Source: Candidatus Gastranaerophilales bacterium | Lineage (GTDB): Bacteria > Cyanobacteriota > Vampirovibrionia > Gastranaerophilales > Gastranaerophilaceae | DNA: 64,000 bases | Assembly (NCBI GenBank): GCA_944323285.1 | Contig: CALURV010000024.1 | Coordinates: 102,893-166,892 of the forward strand | Direction of reading: 5' to 3' | Part shown: piece after piece, positions 36,180-45,378 of the stretch | How the letters are laid out: the number at the start of each line of letters is the position of its first letter | How positions within the stretch are numbered: position 1 is the stretch's first letter | Position numbers and translations under genes: made by a program | The notes under the pieces: model-generated | The model's input: only the letters and a program-made list of their open reading frames with translations | The model's database searches: none | What the model was told of the DNA's origin: nothing

Positions 36180-36304
36180 ATATCTTTTCTTATACTAACA
36201 TTTAAATTTTTATTGTAAATACTTTTTTATTTTTTTATTTCAATGTACATTGTAATTATTATAAAATGACAATATAATTAATATTATGTATGGAGAAATG
36301 TTAT

Positions 36305-37021
36305 ATGTTATTAGGTGTTAATATTGATCATGTTGCTACACTGAGAAATGCAAGAGGAGAACTTGAACCTTCTGTTTTGGAGGCGGCAAAAATATGTGTG
36401 AATGCTGGAGTCCATGGAATTACGGCTCATTTACGTGAAGATAGACGACACATAACAGATTATGATGTATTCTCTCTTCGCAATGATGTTAATTGTAGAC
36501 TTAATTTAGAAATGGCTGCAACTTATGAAATGAAAAAAATTGCTCTAGAGCTTATGCCTGATGCCTGTTGTATTGTTCCGGAAAAAAGAGAAGAAGTTAC
36601 AACTGAAGGCGGACTTGATGTATATTCTCAAAAAGGTAAAATTACTGAATTTGTTAAACCCTTAATTGATGCTGGTATTAAGGTAAGTTTATTTATTAAT
36701 CCTGAAAGAGAACAAGTCAGTGCTGCTTCTGAAACAGGTGTAGAATTTATTGAACTTCATACTGGGGCTTTTTCCAGAGCCTTTGGTACAAAAAATGAAG
36801 AACCTGAATTCATTAAATTAAGACAAGCTACTTCTCTAGCACATTTACTTGGATTAAAGGTAAATGCAGGACATGGGCTGAATTATAAAAATGTTCATAA
36901 AATGCATGAAATTGATGGTATTGTAGAACTAAATATTGGTCATAGTATAATTTCTCGTGCAGTTTTTGTAGGGTTAGATACTGCCGTTAGAGAAATGATA
37001 TCTTTAATTTACAAAAATTAA
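36305..37021 (+). CDS. pdxJ: Pyridoxine 5'-phosphate synthase
   Basis: A 238-residue TIM-barrel enzyme that condenses 3-amino-2-oxopropyl phosphate with deoxyxylulose 5-phosphate to form pyridoxine 5'-phosphate in the DXP-dependent vitamin B6 pathway. Typical stretches are LGVNIDHVATLRNARG at the start, GITAHLREDRRHITD, the active-site glutamate region LNLEMAAT, VPEKREEVTTEGGLDV, IELHTGAF and VNAGHGLNY near the end. ATG 36305 is preferred: GGAGA lies about nine bases upstream, and the protein then starts as other PdxJ do; an ATG at 36290 has no such site. TATAAT near 36272 may be its promoter. The gene is divergent from the two tRNAs. Confidence 0.93.
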   Translation: MLLGVNIDHVATLRNARGELEPSVLEAAKICVNAGVHGITAHLREDRRHITDYDVFSLRNDVNCRLNLEMAATYEMKKIALELMPDACCIVPEKREEVTTEGGLDVYSQKGKITEFVKPLIDAGIKVSLFINPEREQVSAASETGVEFIELHTGAFSRAFGTKNEEPEFIKLRQATSLAHLLGLKVNAGHGLNYKNVHKMHEIDGIVELNIGHSIISRAVFVGLDTAVREMISLIYKN

Positions 37022-37096
37022 TATATCTTTTCAAAAAAGTCAAAAATATTACTTTATATGTTTTAATAATATATCTAATAGAAAAGTGGGGTAAAT

Positions 37097-37606
37097 ATGT
37101 CAGAAATATTTAGTAATATGCCGGCTGTTAATAATTTATATACACAGGCAAAAAATATTGTTGATGAGCCTTCAGCTAAAATTACTGTTAAATCAGCCAT
37201 TCCAGCATCCAATCCAATAGAAAATAAAAATGATAATAAAGACTCTGTTGAAATTACTACACAAAAAAAAGAAAAGAAAGGTCCAATAAAAACTATCAAA
37301 GGTTTTATTGCTAATATTAAAAAATTCTTTTCAACAACAAGTGAGTATATAAAAGGTACCTTTAAAGGTATTACTTCTGGTGCAGTTGCCGGTTCATTAG
37401 TTTATACAGGTGGTGCTATAGTTAATTCTTACAAAACAAAAGCTGCTCAAAAAGCTGGAAAAGAATTAACAAAGAAAATTCCAAATAAAATTCTTGCTGG
37501 TGTTGTAGCTGCAATAGCGCTTGCTGCTAATATTTGGACCGCTTCTTTAAATGCAACTGAAAAACAATCAGAAATTGATCATAGATGGACCGGTCATAAA
37601 AATTAA
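37097..37606 (+). CDS. Hypothetical membrane-associated protein
   Basis: A 169-residue protein of no recognised family. The first 70 residues are polar and Lys/Asp/Asn-rich; a basic segment follows (KKGPIKTIKGFIANIKKFF), and then two Gly/Ala-rich hydrophobic stretches, TSGAVAGSLVYTGGAIVNS and LAGVVAAIALAANIWTAS, separated by a lysine-rich loop. It probably inserts in or lies against a membrane. A GGGG ribosome-binding site is placed six bases before the ATG, and a terminator follows, so it is a single-gene unit. The plan (polar leader plus Gly/Ala-rich hydrophobic segments) resembles the 50141-50764 protein. Confidence 0.62.
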   Translation: MSEIFSNMPAVNNLYTQAKNIVDEPSAKITVKSAIPASNPIENKNDNKDSVEITTQKKEKKGPIKTIKGFIANIKKFFSTTSEYIKGTFKGITSGAVAGSLVYTGGAIVNSYKTKAAQKAGKELTKKIPNKILAGVVAAIALAANIWTASLNATEKQSEIDHRWTGHKN

Positions 37607-37629
37607 TTAATTAATTAATTAAACTAATT

Positions 37630-37666
37630 TAAAACAGGCTTCTATAAATAGCCTGTTTTATTTTTT
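37630..37666 (+). terminator. Intrinsic terminator
   Basis: Stem TAAAACAGGCT / AGCCTGTTTTA, nine-base loop, followed by six T. It ends the 37097-37606 transcript. Confidence 0.85.
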
Positions 37667-37717
37667 GTATATTATGTTATAATTTTTCTTGTATTTAGAT
37701 GTTTAATCGGAGGTATT

Positions 37718-38476
37718 ATGAATAGAATTGAAAGATTTAAAAATGATTTAGCAGAAAAAAGAGCAATTAAAATTATTGCTGGTATTGATAATTTTAATTC
37801 AGAATCTGTAAAAAATGTTGTTAGTGCTGCAGAAATGGGTGGTGCTAGTGCTGTTGATATTTGTTATGATAAAGATATCATTTCTATGGTTAAAGATATG
37901 ACATCTCTTCCAATTTTTGTATCTTCAATTGTTCCGGCTGAGCTTGCTAATGCTGTAGAATTAGGTGCTGATGCTATTGAAGTTGGTAATTTCGATGCGT
38001 TGTATAAAAAAGGTACAAGAGTTACTGCTAATGAAGTTCTTGATATTGTAAGAGAAACTTTAAGTCTTTTAAATGGTAAAGAAATATTCATTTGTGTTAC
38101 TGTTCCAGGTCATATTGATATATCAGAACAAGTTTCTTTAGCTATGAAATTAGAGGAAATGGGTATTGATTTAATTCAAACAGAAGGTGCTGCTACAGTT
38201 ACTCCTTCTAAAGCAGGTGCAAGAGGTTTATTACAAACAGCAGAAGTTTCTATTTCTAATACAATTGAGCTTGTTAGAAATGTTTCAATTCCTGTAATGA
38301 CTGCTTCAGGAATTACGACTACAACTGCTCCTTTAGCATTTGCATCTGGTGCTAGCGCTGTTGGTGTTGGTTCTTGTGTAAATAAATTGAATTCTACAAT
38401 TGCTATGGTTGCTGTTGTTAGATCTCTTGTTGAATCTGTTTCAAGATCCGTTAGCAGACAATTATCTAATGTTTAA
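37718..38476 (+). CDS. ycf23: DUF561/Ycf23 family protein
   Basis: A 252-residue TIM-barrel-like protein matching Ycf23 (DUF561), a family known from cyanobacteria and some algal plastid genomes. Characteristic pieces are RAIKIIAGIDNFN near residue 15, GGASAVDICYD, LPIFVSSIVP, GADAIEVGNFDALY, LIQTEGAATVTP, SIPVMTASGITTTTAPLA and GASAVGVGSCVNKLN. Its function is not established; the fold suggests a phosphate-binding barrel enzyme. A CGGAGG ribosome-binding site and an extended -10 box, TGTTATAAT (37675-37683), lie upstream, and a terminator lies downstream. It is a good lineage marker for the cyanobacterial side of the tree. Confidence 0.85.
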   Translation: MNRIERFKNDLAEKRAIKIIAGIDNFNSESVKNVVSAAEMGGASAVDICYDKDIISMVKDMTSLPIFVSSIVPAELANAVELGADAIEVGNFDALYKKGTRVTANEVLDIVRETLSLLNGKEIFICVTVPGHIDISEQVSLAMKLEEMGIDLIQTEGAATVTPSKAGARGLLQTAEVSISNTIELVRNVSIPVMTASGITTTTAPLAFASGASAVGVGSCVNKLNSTIAMVAVVRSLVESVSRSVSRQLSNV

Positions 38477-38486
38477 TATTTATTTT

Positions 38487-38514
38487 ATGAGGGGTTTTAT
38501 ACCCCTCATTTTTT
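38487..38514 (+). terminator. Intrinsic terminator after ycf23
   Basis: Stem ATGAGGGG / CCCCTCAT, seven-base loop and a run of T. The ribosome-binding site of the next gene begins directly after it. Confidence 0.85.
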
Positions 38515-38526
38515 AGGGAGTTTTTC

Positions 38527-39576
38527 TTGCCTTCTTTTAATGTTGATAATTATAAATTCAAATTACTTTCTTTTGATGAGCTTGTTATTAATCTTGATAG
38601 ACTTTCTCGTTTTAAGCCACCTGAAGATTCTTATAATAGAGTTTTTTATTCAATTTTATCTAAGTGTTTAATTTCTCCTAATTATTCTAAATCCCAATTA
38701 GAAGAGCTTCCTGTTAGCATTATTTCAAGTTTAGTTAAGTTAATCTGGAATAAATCAGTAATGAATTTATTCCCAAGTTATGAAAATAATTTTCAAGTAA
38801 ATAAAGCTTTAAAATATTTATCTACTTTACCATTTAAAAACATTGATTCAAATACTAAAGTATTATTAAATACAAAACTGTTTATTTCTCCTGTTCTTGA
38901 GCATATAAGTTATGATACTGCTCCTCTAAATCTTAAATTTTTAATAAAGGTAAATTCTTCTTATAATTTTGATAAGCCTTTTTACAAAAATGATATTGAT
39001 TCTTTTAGAAGAAAATATTCTTTAAAATTTCCGATTAAAAAAGTTTTGATTGTCGAAGGGATAACAGAAGAAAATTTAATACCTGTTTTTGCAAATAAGT
39101 TAGGATTTAATTTTGATAAAGAAGGTATTTTTGTTTTAGGTGCCGGTGGTAAAAGTAAAAGTCCTGATTTATATCTTAAATTGAAGGATAAACTTAATAT
39201 ACCAATTATTTTATTGTTCGATTCTGATGCAAAATCAATATGTTTATCTTTAAATAATTTAATTTTGAAAAAAGATAAAATAATTTTAATTAAAAATGGA
39301 GAATTTGAAGATATTCTTTCTTTAAATCTGATAAAACGAGCTTTAAATTCTGAGTACGAAACTTGTTTGCCTATTATTAAAGATGATTTGCATATTTTTA
39401 ATAAAATGTGTGATAATCTTGAATATTTTTATAGAACAAGAAATATTGGTGAGTTTAAAAAATCAAAGTTTTCCAAGATTATTGCTAAAAATATAAAATA
39501 TCCTACTGATATTACAAATGATGTAAAAGAAATTATTTATGCATTGATTGACAAAAAAAAAGGAGATTTTTTATAA
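38527..39576 (+). CDS. TOPRIM-domain protein of unknown function
   Basis: A 349-residue protein. Its C-terminal half (about residues 172-290) looks like an OLD/topoisomerase-primase TOPRIM domain: KKVLIVEGITEENLIPVF with the conserved glutamate, GIFVLGAGGKSKS, IILLFDSDAKS with D-x-D, and a trailing acidic GEFEDIL. The N-terminal half is helical and matches nothing I know; no ATPase or helicase partner domain is fused. TTG 38527 is taken as start because AGGGAG lies seven bases before it. The gene ends in a bidirectional terminator. A nuclease role in DNA repair or defence would fit the fold but is not shown. Confidence 0.6.
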   Translation: MPSFNVDNYKFKLLSFDELVINLDRLSRFKPPEDSYNRVFYSILSKCLISPNYSKSQLEELPVSIISSLVKLIWNKSVMNLFPSYENNFQVNKALKYLSTLPFKNIDSNTKVLLNTKLFISPVLEHISYDTAPLNLKFLIKVNSSYNFDKPFYKNDIDSFRRKYSLKFPIKKVLIVEGITEENLIPVFANKLGFNFDKEGIFVLGAGGKSKSPDLYLKLKDKLNIPIILLFDSDAKSICLSLNNLILKKDKIILIKNGEFEDILSLNLIKRALNSEYETCLPIIKDDLHIFNKMCDNLEYFYRTRNIGEFKKSKFSKIIAKNIKYPTDITNDVKEIIYALIDKKKGDFL

Positions 39577-39588
39577 TCTCCTTTTTTT
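39554..39588. terminator. Bidirectional terminator between convergent genes
   Basis: Stem AGGAGAT / ATCTCCT flanked by A and T runs on both sides. It serves the TOPRIM gene (plus) and the 39600-40106 gene (minus), and includes the stop of the former. Confidence 0.8.
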
Positions 39589-39599
39589 ATAATTATAAT

Positions 39600-40106
39600 T
39601 TATTTTCGTTCAGCACCTTCGGCTAAAATTCCAGCATGTTTTATAAAATCTTCCGGTGTGATATATTCTTTTACAAAGTTAAGTAAGTCTTTTGTTTGTT
39701 TTAGGTTTAATTCAGGATTATCATAATTGCTGAAATACAAATTAGTTAAACCTTCTTCAACATCTTCTTTTGGTAATTTTTGAATAGCATCTCTTGATTT
39801 TCCGGAAAGTATTTGTGTTGTTATGAATTCTGCATTAGTTTTAGCATTTTTACTACATCCGTATGCACTGCATAAGTCTTTGAAATTTTCCCCTTTTGAT
39901 AACATTGTGCTTAGTGTTGATCTTCTAAATAAACCTTGTTTTCTAAACATATCTGAATTTAAAAAGGAGTTATTTTGGTAGCCAAATGTATCTGCTGACT
40001 CTCTTCCTAAACTATTTAATCTTGCAAATCCAAAAGATGGTGTAGATTTTGTAGTATTATTAATACTTTTTACATTTTGAACACTTGGTGAAATTTTTGT
40101 TATCAT
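39600..40106 (-). CDS. Hypothetical protein with SF-x-G leader motif
   Basis: A 168-residue protein of unknown function. The N-terminus MITKISPSVQNVKSINN is polar and leads to PSFGF (residues 23-27), the leader motif seen in four other proteins of the window. The rest appears helical, with a central part FKDLCSAYGCSKNAKTNAEF and a C-terminal part EDVEEGLTNLYF, which suggests a small folded domain. There is no signal peptide or membrane segment. AGGAGTT (minus strand) lies about eight bases before the ATG. It follows proA on the same strand by 58 bases and could share its transcript. Confidence 0.6.
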   Translation of the reverse strand: MITKISPSVQNVKSINNTTKSTPSFGFARLNSLGRESADTFGYQNNSFLNSDMFRKQGLFRRSTLSTMLSKGENFKDLCSAYGCSKNAKTNAEFITTQILSGKSRDAIQKLPKEDVEEGLTNLYFSNYDNPELNLKQTKDLLNFVKEYITPEDFIKHAGILAEGAERK

Positions 40107-40164
40107 TTTAAACTCCTAACTTTTAACTGTTTATATAAAAATCATAAAAATATTTTTTGTTATT

Positions 40165-41460
40165 TTATAATTTTTTATTAAAATGTCTTTTTCCAGTTGT
40201 AAAATCATCAACAATATCTCCGTTTCCATAAAGTTTATATTTATATATAGTTAATCCTTCAAGTCCCACGGGACCTCTTGCGTGAGTTTTATTTGTTGAT
40301 ATTCCTACTTCTGCACCAAAACCATATCTAAATCCGTCAGCAAATCTTGTTGATATATTTTTATATACACCTGCAGAATCAACATATTTCATAAATTTTT
40401 CTGCATTCGCTTCATTTTCTGTTATTATAGCATCAGTATGTCCTGAACCATATTTGTTTATATGTTCTATCGCTTCTTCTATTGTATTGACTTCTTTTAT
40501 TGATACAATTTTATCTCCATATTCTGTTGACCAATCCTTTTCTATTGTCTCTTCAAAATTTGGAGTAATTTTTAATAAGTTTTTATCAACCTTTATTTTT
40601 ACTCTATTTTTTAGTAATTCATCAGTTAGTTTTTTGTATATATTTTTAATTGCATTCCTATGAATCAAAATCGTTTCTACAGAATTACAAGCACTTGGAT
40701 ATTGACATTTTGCATCTATACAAACTTTTATTGCCTTATTTATATCTGCTGTTTCATCTATATAAATGTGGCATATTCCTTCATCATGTCCTAATACTGG
40801 TATCTTTGTATTTGATTTTATATATTTTACAAGAGACTTTGAACCTCTTGGTATTATTAAATCAATATACTCATCAAGTTCAAGAAGTTCTTTTATATCT
40901 TCTCTTGAATATACTAAGTTAATCATATCTATAGGGAAATCCTTTATATTATATAGTGCATTTTTTATTATTTCAAAAATTGTTTTATTTGTTTGGTTTG
41001 CTTCTTTTCCGCCTTTTAGGATTACTGCGTTAGATGATTTAATTGCCAAGGCTGATATTTGAGAAATAACATCCGGTCTCGCTTCGAAAATGACACTAAT
41101 TAATCCAATAGGGCAGCTTACTTTTTTTAATGTAATTCCATCAGCTATTTCTTTTTTCCAAATTATTTTATTAACAGGGTCTTCAAGTTTTACAATATCC
41201 CTTACACCTTGTATCATATCTCTTAGTTTATTGTCATCTAATTTTAATCTGTTATAGGTAGATTCTGTTATTTCTCTTTGTTCGACTAATTCTTTAGCAG
41301 ATTTCAAATCTAATTTATTTGCTTCAATAATTTTTTCTTTATTATTTTCAAGAGTTTCAGCTATTTTTTCTAATGCTTCATTTTTTGTTGTTTCACTTAG
41401 TTGAAGAGCTTTTATTGATGCCTCTTTTGCAGATTTTACAATTTTGATAATTTCTGACAT
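40165..41460 (-). CDS. proA: Glutamate-5-semialdehyde dehydrogenase (gamma-glutamyl phosphate reductase)
   Basis: A 431-residue NADPH-dependent enzyme for the second step of proline synthesis. The catalytic cysteine is in QYPSACNSVETIL (about residue 255). The family signatures PIGLISVIFEARPDVISQ, ALAIKSSNAVILKGGKEA, LVYSREDI and the C-terminal ISTRFADGFRYGFGAEVGIS with ARGPVGLEGLTIYKY are all present. Length is normal (about 415-430). It starts eight bases after proB, so proB-proA form an operon. Confidence 0.95.
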   Translation of the reverse strand: MSEIIKIVKSAKEASIKALQLSETTKNEALEKIAETLENNKEKIIEANKLDLKSAKELVEQREITESTYNRLKLDDNKLRDMIQGVRDIVKLEDPVNKIIWKKEIADGITLKKVSCPIGLISVIFEARPDVISQISALAIKSSNAVILKGGKEANQTNKTIFEIIKNALYNIKDFPIDMINLVYSREDIKELLELDEYIDLIIPRGSKSLVKYIKSNTKIPVLGHDEGICHIYIDETADINKAIKVCIDAKCQYPSACNSVETILIHRNAIKNIYKKLTDELLKNRVKIKVDKNLLKITPNFEETIEKDWSTEYGDKIVSIKEVNTIEEAIEHINKYGSGHTDAIITENEANAEKFMKYVDSAGVYKNISTRFADGFRYGFGAEVGISTNKTHARGPVGLEGLTIYKYKLYGNGDIVDDFTTGKRHFNKKL

Positions 41461-41468
41461 TTTTTCTC

Positions 41469-42602
41469 CTATAATAGTGCAATATTATCTTTTGTAATGA
41501 TTGCATCATAATTTTTATGTCCTAGTATTTCATATATATTATCAGAGTGTATTCCTATTATTTTTTTGCAATCAGATGAGTCATAATTTATAATTCCTCT
41601 TGCAAATTCATTATTTTTTTCATCAAGTATAGAAATAACATCTCCTCTTGAAAAAATACCTTTAACTTTTGTAACTCCAATTGCCAGCAAACTTTTATTT
41701 TCTTTTGTCACCGCTTTTTTTGCACCATCATTTACTATAATTTGCCCCGTTATATTGGTAGCAAAAGCTATCCACCTTCTTTTTTGAGAAAGCTGTTCTG
41801 CCGGGTAAAAGATTGTCCCCATTTTTTCTCCTGAAAATAATCTTTTTATCACTTGTGGTGATTTACCATTTACTATAGTTACAAAACCTCCTGAATGAGT
41901 TACTACTTTTGCGGCCTCAAGCTTTGTTTTCATCCCGCCTCTTCCGCCTTTTGATGCTGAATGTGCATAATTTTCTATTTCTTGAGTTACTTCTTTTACT
42001 TCTGAAATAAGTTTTGCATTAGGATTTTCCTTCGGATTATCATCAAATAATCCATCTATATCAGAAAGAATTACCAATAAATCCGCATCTAACTTACTTG
42101 CAACAAGTGCCGATAATTTATCATTATCTGAAAAACTAACTCCATATAATGGATTCCCTGTTTCTGCAAGCTCCGTTACTGAAACTGTATCATTTTGATT
42201 AATTACCGGTATTACTTTTAATTCCAAAAGGGTGTTAAGTACGTTACTTAAGCTTAAATATCTTACTCTGTTTGAAAAATCATCTTCTGTCAATAAAATT
42301 TGTGCTGTATTAATTGAATATTTGTTAAAACCATCTTCGTATATGCTCATTAACTGGCATTGTCCTACTGCGGCACAAGCTTGTTTTATTGATAAACTGT
42401 CGCTTGAATCTACATTTAATCTCTTAGAGCCAAGTCCTACAGCTCCTGAGGTTATTATTATTATCTCTTTCCCCTTTTTATGTAATTTTGATATATCCTC
42501 AATAAAAGAATATATTCTTGAAAGAGATATCTCTTTATCTTCATTTCTTAATACATTTGTTCCGAATTTAAATACAATTCTTTTTACTTTATTTATATTC
42601 AT
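41469..42602 (-). CDS. proB: Glutamate 5-kinase with C-terminal PUA domain
   Basis: A 377-residue kinase for the first, feedback-regulated step of proline synthesis. The amino-acid-kinase domain (about 1-255) shows VFKFGTNVL, IITSGAVGLG, IPVINQNDTVS, FSDNDKLSALVASKLDADLL and GRGGMKTKLEAA. The PUA domain (about 275-360) follows. The start is set at ATG 42602; a longer TTG reading from 42623 has no support. There is no Shine-Dalgarno sequence. An extended -10 box (TGTTATAAT) is placed nine bases upstream, so a nearly leaderless transcript is likely. The gene starts 23 bases after the GlgC-like gene ends. Confidence 0.94.
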   Translation of the reverse strand: MNINKVKRIVFKFGTNVLRNEDKEISLSRIYSFIEDISKLHKKGKEIIIITSGAVGLGSKRLNVDSSDSLSIKQACAAVGQCQLMSIYEDGFNKYSINTAQILLTEDDFSNRVRYLSLSNVLNTLLELKVIPVINQNDTVSVTELAETGNPLYGVSFSDNDKLSALVASKLDADLLVILSDIDGLFDDNPKENPNAKLISEVKEVTQEIENYAHSASKGGRGGMKTKLEAAKVVTHSGGFVTIVNGKSPQVIKRLFSGEKMGTIFYPAEQLSQKRRWIAFATNITGQIIVNDGAKKAVTKENKSLLAIGVTKVKGIFSRGDVISILDEKNNEFARGIINYDSSDCKKIIGIHSDNIYEILGHKNYDAIITKDNIALL

Positions 42603-42611
42603 AGTGAAATT

Positions 42612-42620
42612 ATTATAACA
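42612..42620 (-). promoter_or_regulatory. Extended -10 promoter box directly upstream of proB
   Basis: TGTTATAAT on the minus strand (42620 to 42612), nine bases before ATG 42602, with no ribosome-binding site between. Initiation about seven bases downstream would leave a two-base leader. Confidence 0.5.
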
Positions 42621-42625
42621 CAAAG

Positions 42626-44065
42626 CTATTCACTATAATATGAGATTACATTTTTTGTATTTAATTTTAAATTTTTCTTCATTTCATCAAAAAGCTTTCT
42701 TGCATTATTGTCAAATGTAATATTTCCATCTTCATCAACATTTCTTTTTATTGTTGAAATCATTTCATAAGGAAGATTAGCATATTTGCCTTGTTTTATC
42801 GCTTTCATTGCTTTTGAAAAATCTTTTTGTGTTCCTAAATCTGACCATGTTTCTTTATCTGAAATAATATGAAGGGTCATTTTTAAATTGTTACCTTCTT
42901 CATCGGTTATTTCGCCTGCTTGCAAAGATTTTAGAGCTTTTGCAATTATCATAGATGAAAAGTCATATCCCTTATCCGCGTGCAGGAAATAATCAGGATT
43001 TTCAATATATTTTTCTCTTATCCATTCAAGCACATAAGGAGATATAATATATGGTCCAACAGCTGATAGACATTTATCCTCACCAAGTTCATCAACTATG
43101 CAGCTGTTTATATAATAATCATCTTGTGGTTTTTCTGTAAATTCTTTAATTTCTCCGTTTTTAAGTGAATCAATTTTTACTATGCTTAATGATTTTGTTT
43201 GTGATTTGTCTGTCGGTATTGTTGTTATTGTAAATGCAGAATTATTTTCCTCATGTGTTTTCATTAATCTAGAAACATCTACATCTGAAAAATTATCTCC
43301 CCAGCTAAATACAACAGGTTTTTTTGTTGACAGTTGATTTGTTCTTAGTGCTTCTAAAAATGCGTATGCACTGCCTTTTGCAGGTTCAACTCTAACTAAA
43401 TCAAACATTTTATCAAGTTTTCCTGTTTTTGCAAAATTTGTTATTACTGATTGAACCAATGACATTTTTTTACCGTTAAGTTCTGCAGGTATTATTGATG
43501 CAGGTTTTGTAACTCCTCCTTGAAGTGTTGTTATATCTCTATATCTTGTTCCATCTCCATCACTAGGTATGAAAAAATTATAGTCTTCTTTTACTCCATT
43601 ATTTTGGTCTTGATATAGTTCGGTAATTTTGGAATGCATTCCTTCCATCCAGTATCGAATATATTCTTCTTGCATTTTATAGTCTATTCTGCCATTTTCT
43701 TGTCTTATACTGCCATATAATCGTCCTTTAAAGCTTGGTGTTCGCTCACCCTTCTTTTTTATTCCTATATACATAGTGTCTGATTTTATTTCACTTTCTG
43801 GTGTTATTAACATTTTTAGGTTCTTATATTCGGGAAGTTTTGACTCAACTATAAATTTTGATCCTACTTTTTCAGTTGAAAGATTTCTTGTTAATATGAA
43901 ATAATCACCAGCATTACCACCCATTACAAGCCTTTCTCCATTAATACCTCTTGGAGTTATGCCATATCGACATTCAACTTTATTTCTTTTTTTTACAGGT
44001 TCATTCTTTTGTCCTGAAAAATAACAATAACTTTTTATGTAAGGATTTACAGCAGAAATTTTCAT
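42626..44065 (-). CDS. Sugar-1-phosphate nucleotidyltransferase (GlgC-like) with leader motif
   Basis: A 479-residue protein with a nucleotidyltransferase core. After an extended N-terminus, SDGDGTRYRDITTLQGGVTK (about residues 168-187) carries the G-x-G-T-R and K-P-A signature, followed by PVVFSWGDNFSDVDVSRLM (metal-binding D), EFTEKPQDDYYINS and SAVGPYIISPYVLEW. This fits ADP-glucose pyrophosphorylase-like enzymes making a nucleotide sugar for glucan synthesis, although the 165-residue N-terminal extension and lack of a beta-helix domain are unusual. The protein opens MKISAVNPYIKSYCYFSG, an instance of the shared leader motif. It is placed just upstream of proB. The substrate is not certain. 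Confidence 0.7.
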   Translation of the reverse strand: MKISAVNPYIKSYCYFSGQKNEPVKKRNKVECRYGITPRGINGERLVMGGNAGDYFILTRNLSTEKVGSKFIVESKLPEYKNLKMLITPESEIKSDTMYIGIKKKGERTPSFKGRLYGSIRQENGRIDYKMQEEYIRYWMEGMHSKITELYQDQNNGVKEDYNFFIPSDGDGTRYRDITTLQGGVTKPASIIPAELNGKKMSLVQSVITNFAKTGKLDKMFDLVRVEPAKGSAYAFLEALRTNQLSTKKPVVFSWGDNFSDVDVSRLMKTHEENNSAFTITTIPTDKSQTKSLSIVKIDSLKNGEIKEFTEKPQDDYYINSCIVDELGEDKCLSAVGPYIISPYVLEWIREKYIENPDYFLHADKGYDFSSMIIAKALKSLQAGEITDEEGNNLKMTLHIISDKETWSDLGTQKDFSKAMKAIKQGKYANLPYEMISTIKRNVDEDGNITFDNNARKLFDEMKKNLKLNTKNVISYYSE

Positions 44066-44159
44066 AAATACACACCTCTTGCAGAAATACTTTCTTATAC
44101 TACAACAGATATGTATTGAATATAAGATTTATATAGAAAATTGAAACTTTATTTTACAT

Positions 44160-45377
44160 TTAGACTTCTATAGATGAAATATAATCATTAATAAATTGTC
44201 TTGCTACTCTTGGAGTTCTTATTGCTTTTAATGCTGCAAATTTTTCGGCTTCTTTAAGCAAGTTTTCATCTATTTTTACGCAGCAATCACTTGCTATTTG
44301 TTTTACAATATCCCAATATTCATTTTTTGTAAGTGATGAAAATGTAAGCATTATTCCAAATCTATCTGATAAAGAAACTAGTTCATCGATTGTATCATTA
44401 TAGTGAACTTCATTGCCTTCTCTTGATGAAAAACTTTCTTTTACTAAATGCATTCTGTTTGTTGTTGCATATATTATTGCATTTGACGGTTTATTTGTTA
44501 AAGATCCTTCAAGAGTTGCTTTTATAGATGAAAAATTTTTCTCATCCTCATCAAAAGATATATCATCAGCAAATATTATGAATTTTAAAGGTTGAGTCCT
44601 TAATTTTTCATATAAATCTGATAGGTATATGAAACTTTCTTTATAGACTTGTATTATTTTAAGATTATATTCTTTAAATTCATTTATTAAAGCTTTGACT
44701 GTTGAAGATTTTCCGCAGCCTCTGTCTCCATATAACAATATATTATTTGCTTCTTTATTTTCTATAAATGCTTTTGTATTTTTCTTTATTATGTCTTTTT
44801 GATACTCATAATTTTTTAAATCACTAAATGTAATATTATCAAAATATTTTACAGGTATTATTTCACGTTTTTCATTATACTTAAACGCACTGTAGCAAGA
44901 AAATACACCATAACCTTTTGTTGTATATGAATTTATTATATCTTCTAAACTAAAATTAACTTCTTTATTTATATAAAATATTGGTAAATGTTCTATAATA
45001 TCTTTAGAATCGGGAAATTTTGAAATAAATTCTTCTTTTATTTTTTTATAATCATAACTTAAAAGCTCACTAAATAAATATAATTCATATCTTGCGGTTT
45101 CCAGTATCTGATTATTTTTTTCTATACAACAAGTGCAACCATGTGAAAGTATATTATCATCTTTATATATTAAATTCTTTAAATACTCATATAAATTTTG
45201 GTTATCTGTTGCACAGTATAATTTATATATAAATTCTGAATATGAAGTTAAAGCATCTTCAATCTTATCATTTGAAGTAAGTTTCTTAATAAAAGAGATG
45301 AATGATGAAATTATATTATCATTTACAACAGTTTTGAATATTGATATTAATAATAAAGATTTTAAAGTGTGTTTCAT
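44160..45377 (-). CDS. AAA-family ATPase of the DUF815 type
   Basis: A 405-residue ATPase. The C-terminal half is a DUF815-type AAA domain: Walker A ILLYGDRGCGKSSTVKAL (about residue 212), Walker B FIIFADDISFDEDE, sensor I IIYATTNRMHLVKE, and the family's SLSDRFGIMLTF. The N-terminal half is helical and has a cysteine pair, HGCTCCIE. The function of the family is not known; chaperone-like remodelling is assumed. Its start lies one base after the radical SAM stop, so both are one operon; with the GlgC-like gene 95 bases further, the unit may be longer. Confidence 0.8.
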   Translation of the reverse strand: MKHTLKSLLLISIFKTVVNDNIISSFISFIKKLTSNDKIEDALTSYSEFIYKLYCATDNQNLYEYLKNLIYKDDNILSHGCTCCIEKNNQILETARYELYLFSELLSYDYKKIKEEFISKFPDSKDIIEHLPIFYINKEVNFSLEDIINSYTTKGYGVFSCYSAFKYNEKREIIPVKYFDNITFSDLKNYEYQKDIIKKNTKAFIENKEANNILLYGDRGCGKSSTVKALINEFKEYNLKIIQVYKESFIYLSDLYEKLRTQPLKFIIFADDISFDEDEKNFSSIKATLEGSLTNKPSNAIIYATTNRMHLVKESFSSREGNEVHYNDTIDELVSLSDRFGIMLTFSSLTKNEYWDIVKQIASDCCVKIDENLLKEAEKFAALKAIRTPRVARQFINDYISSIEV

Positions 45378-45378
45378 A

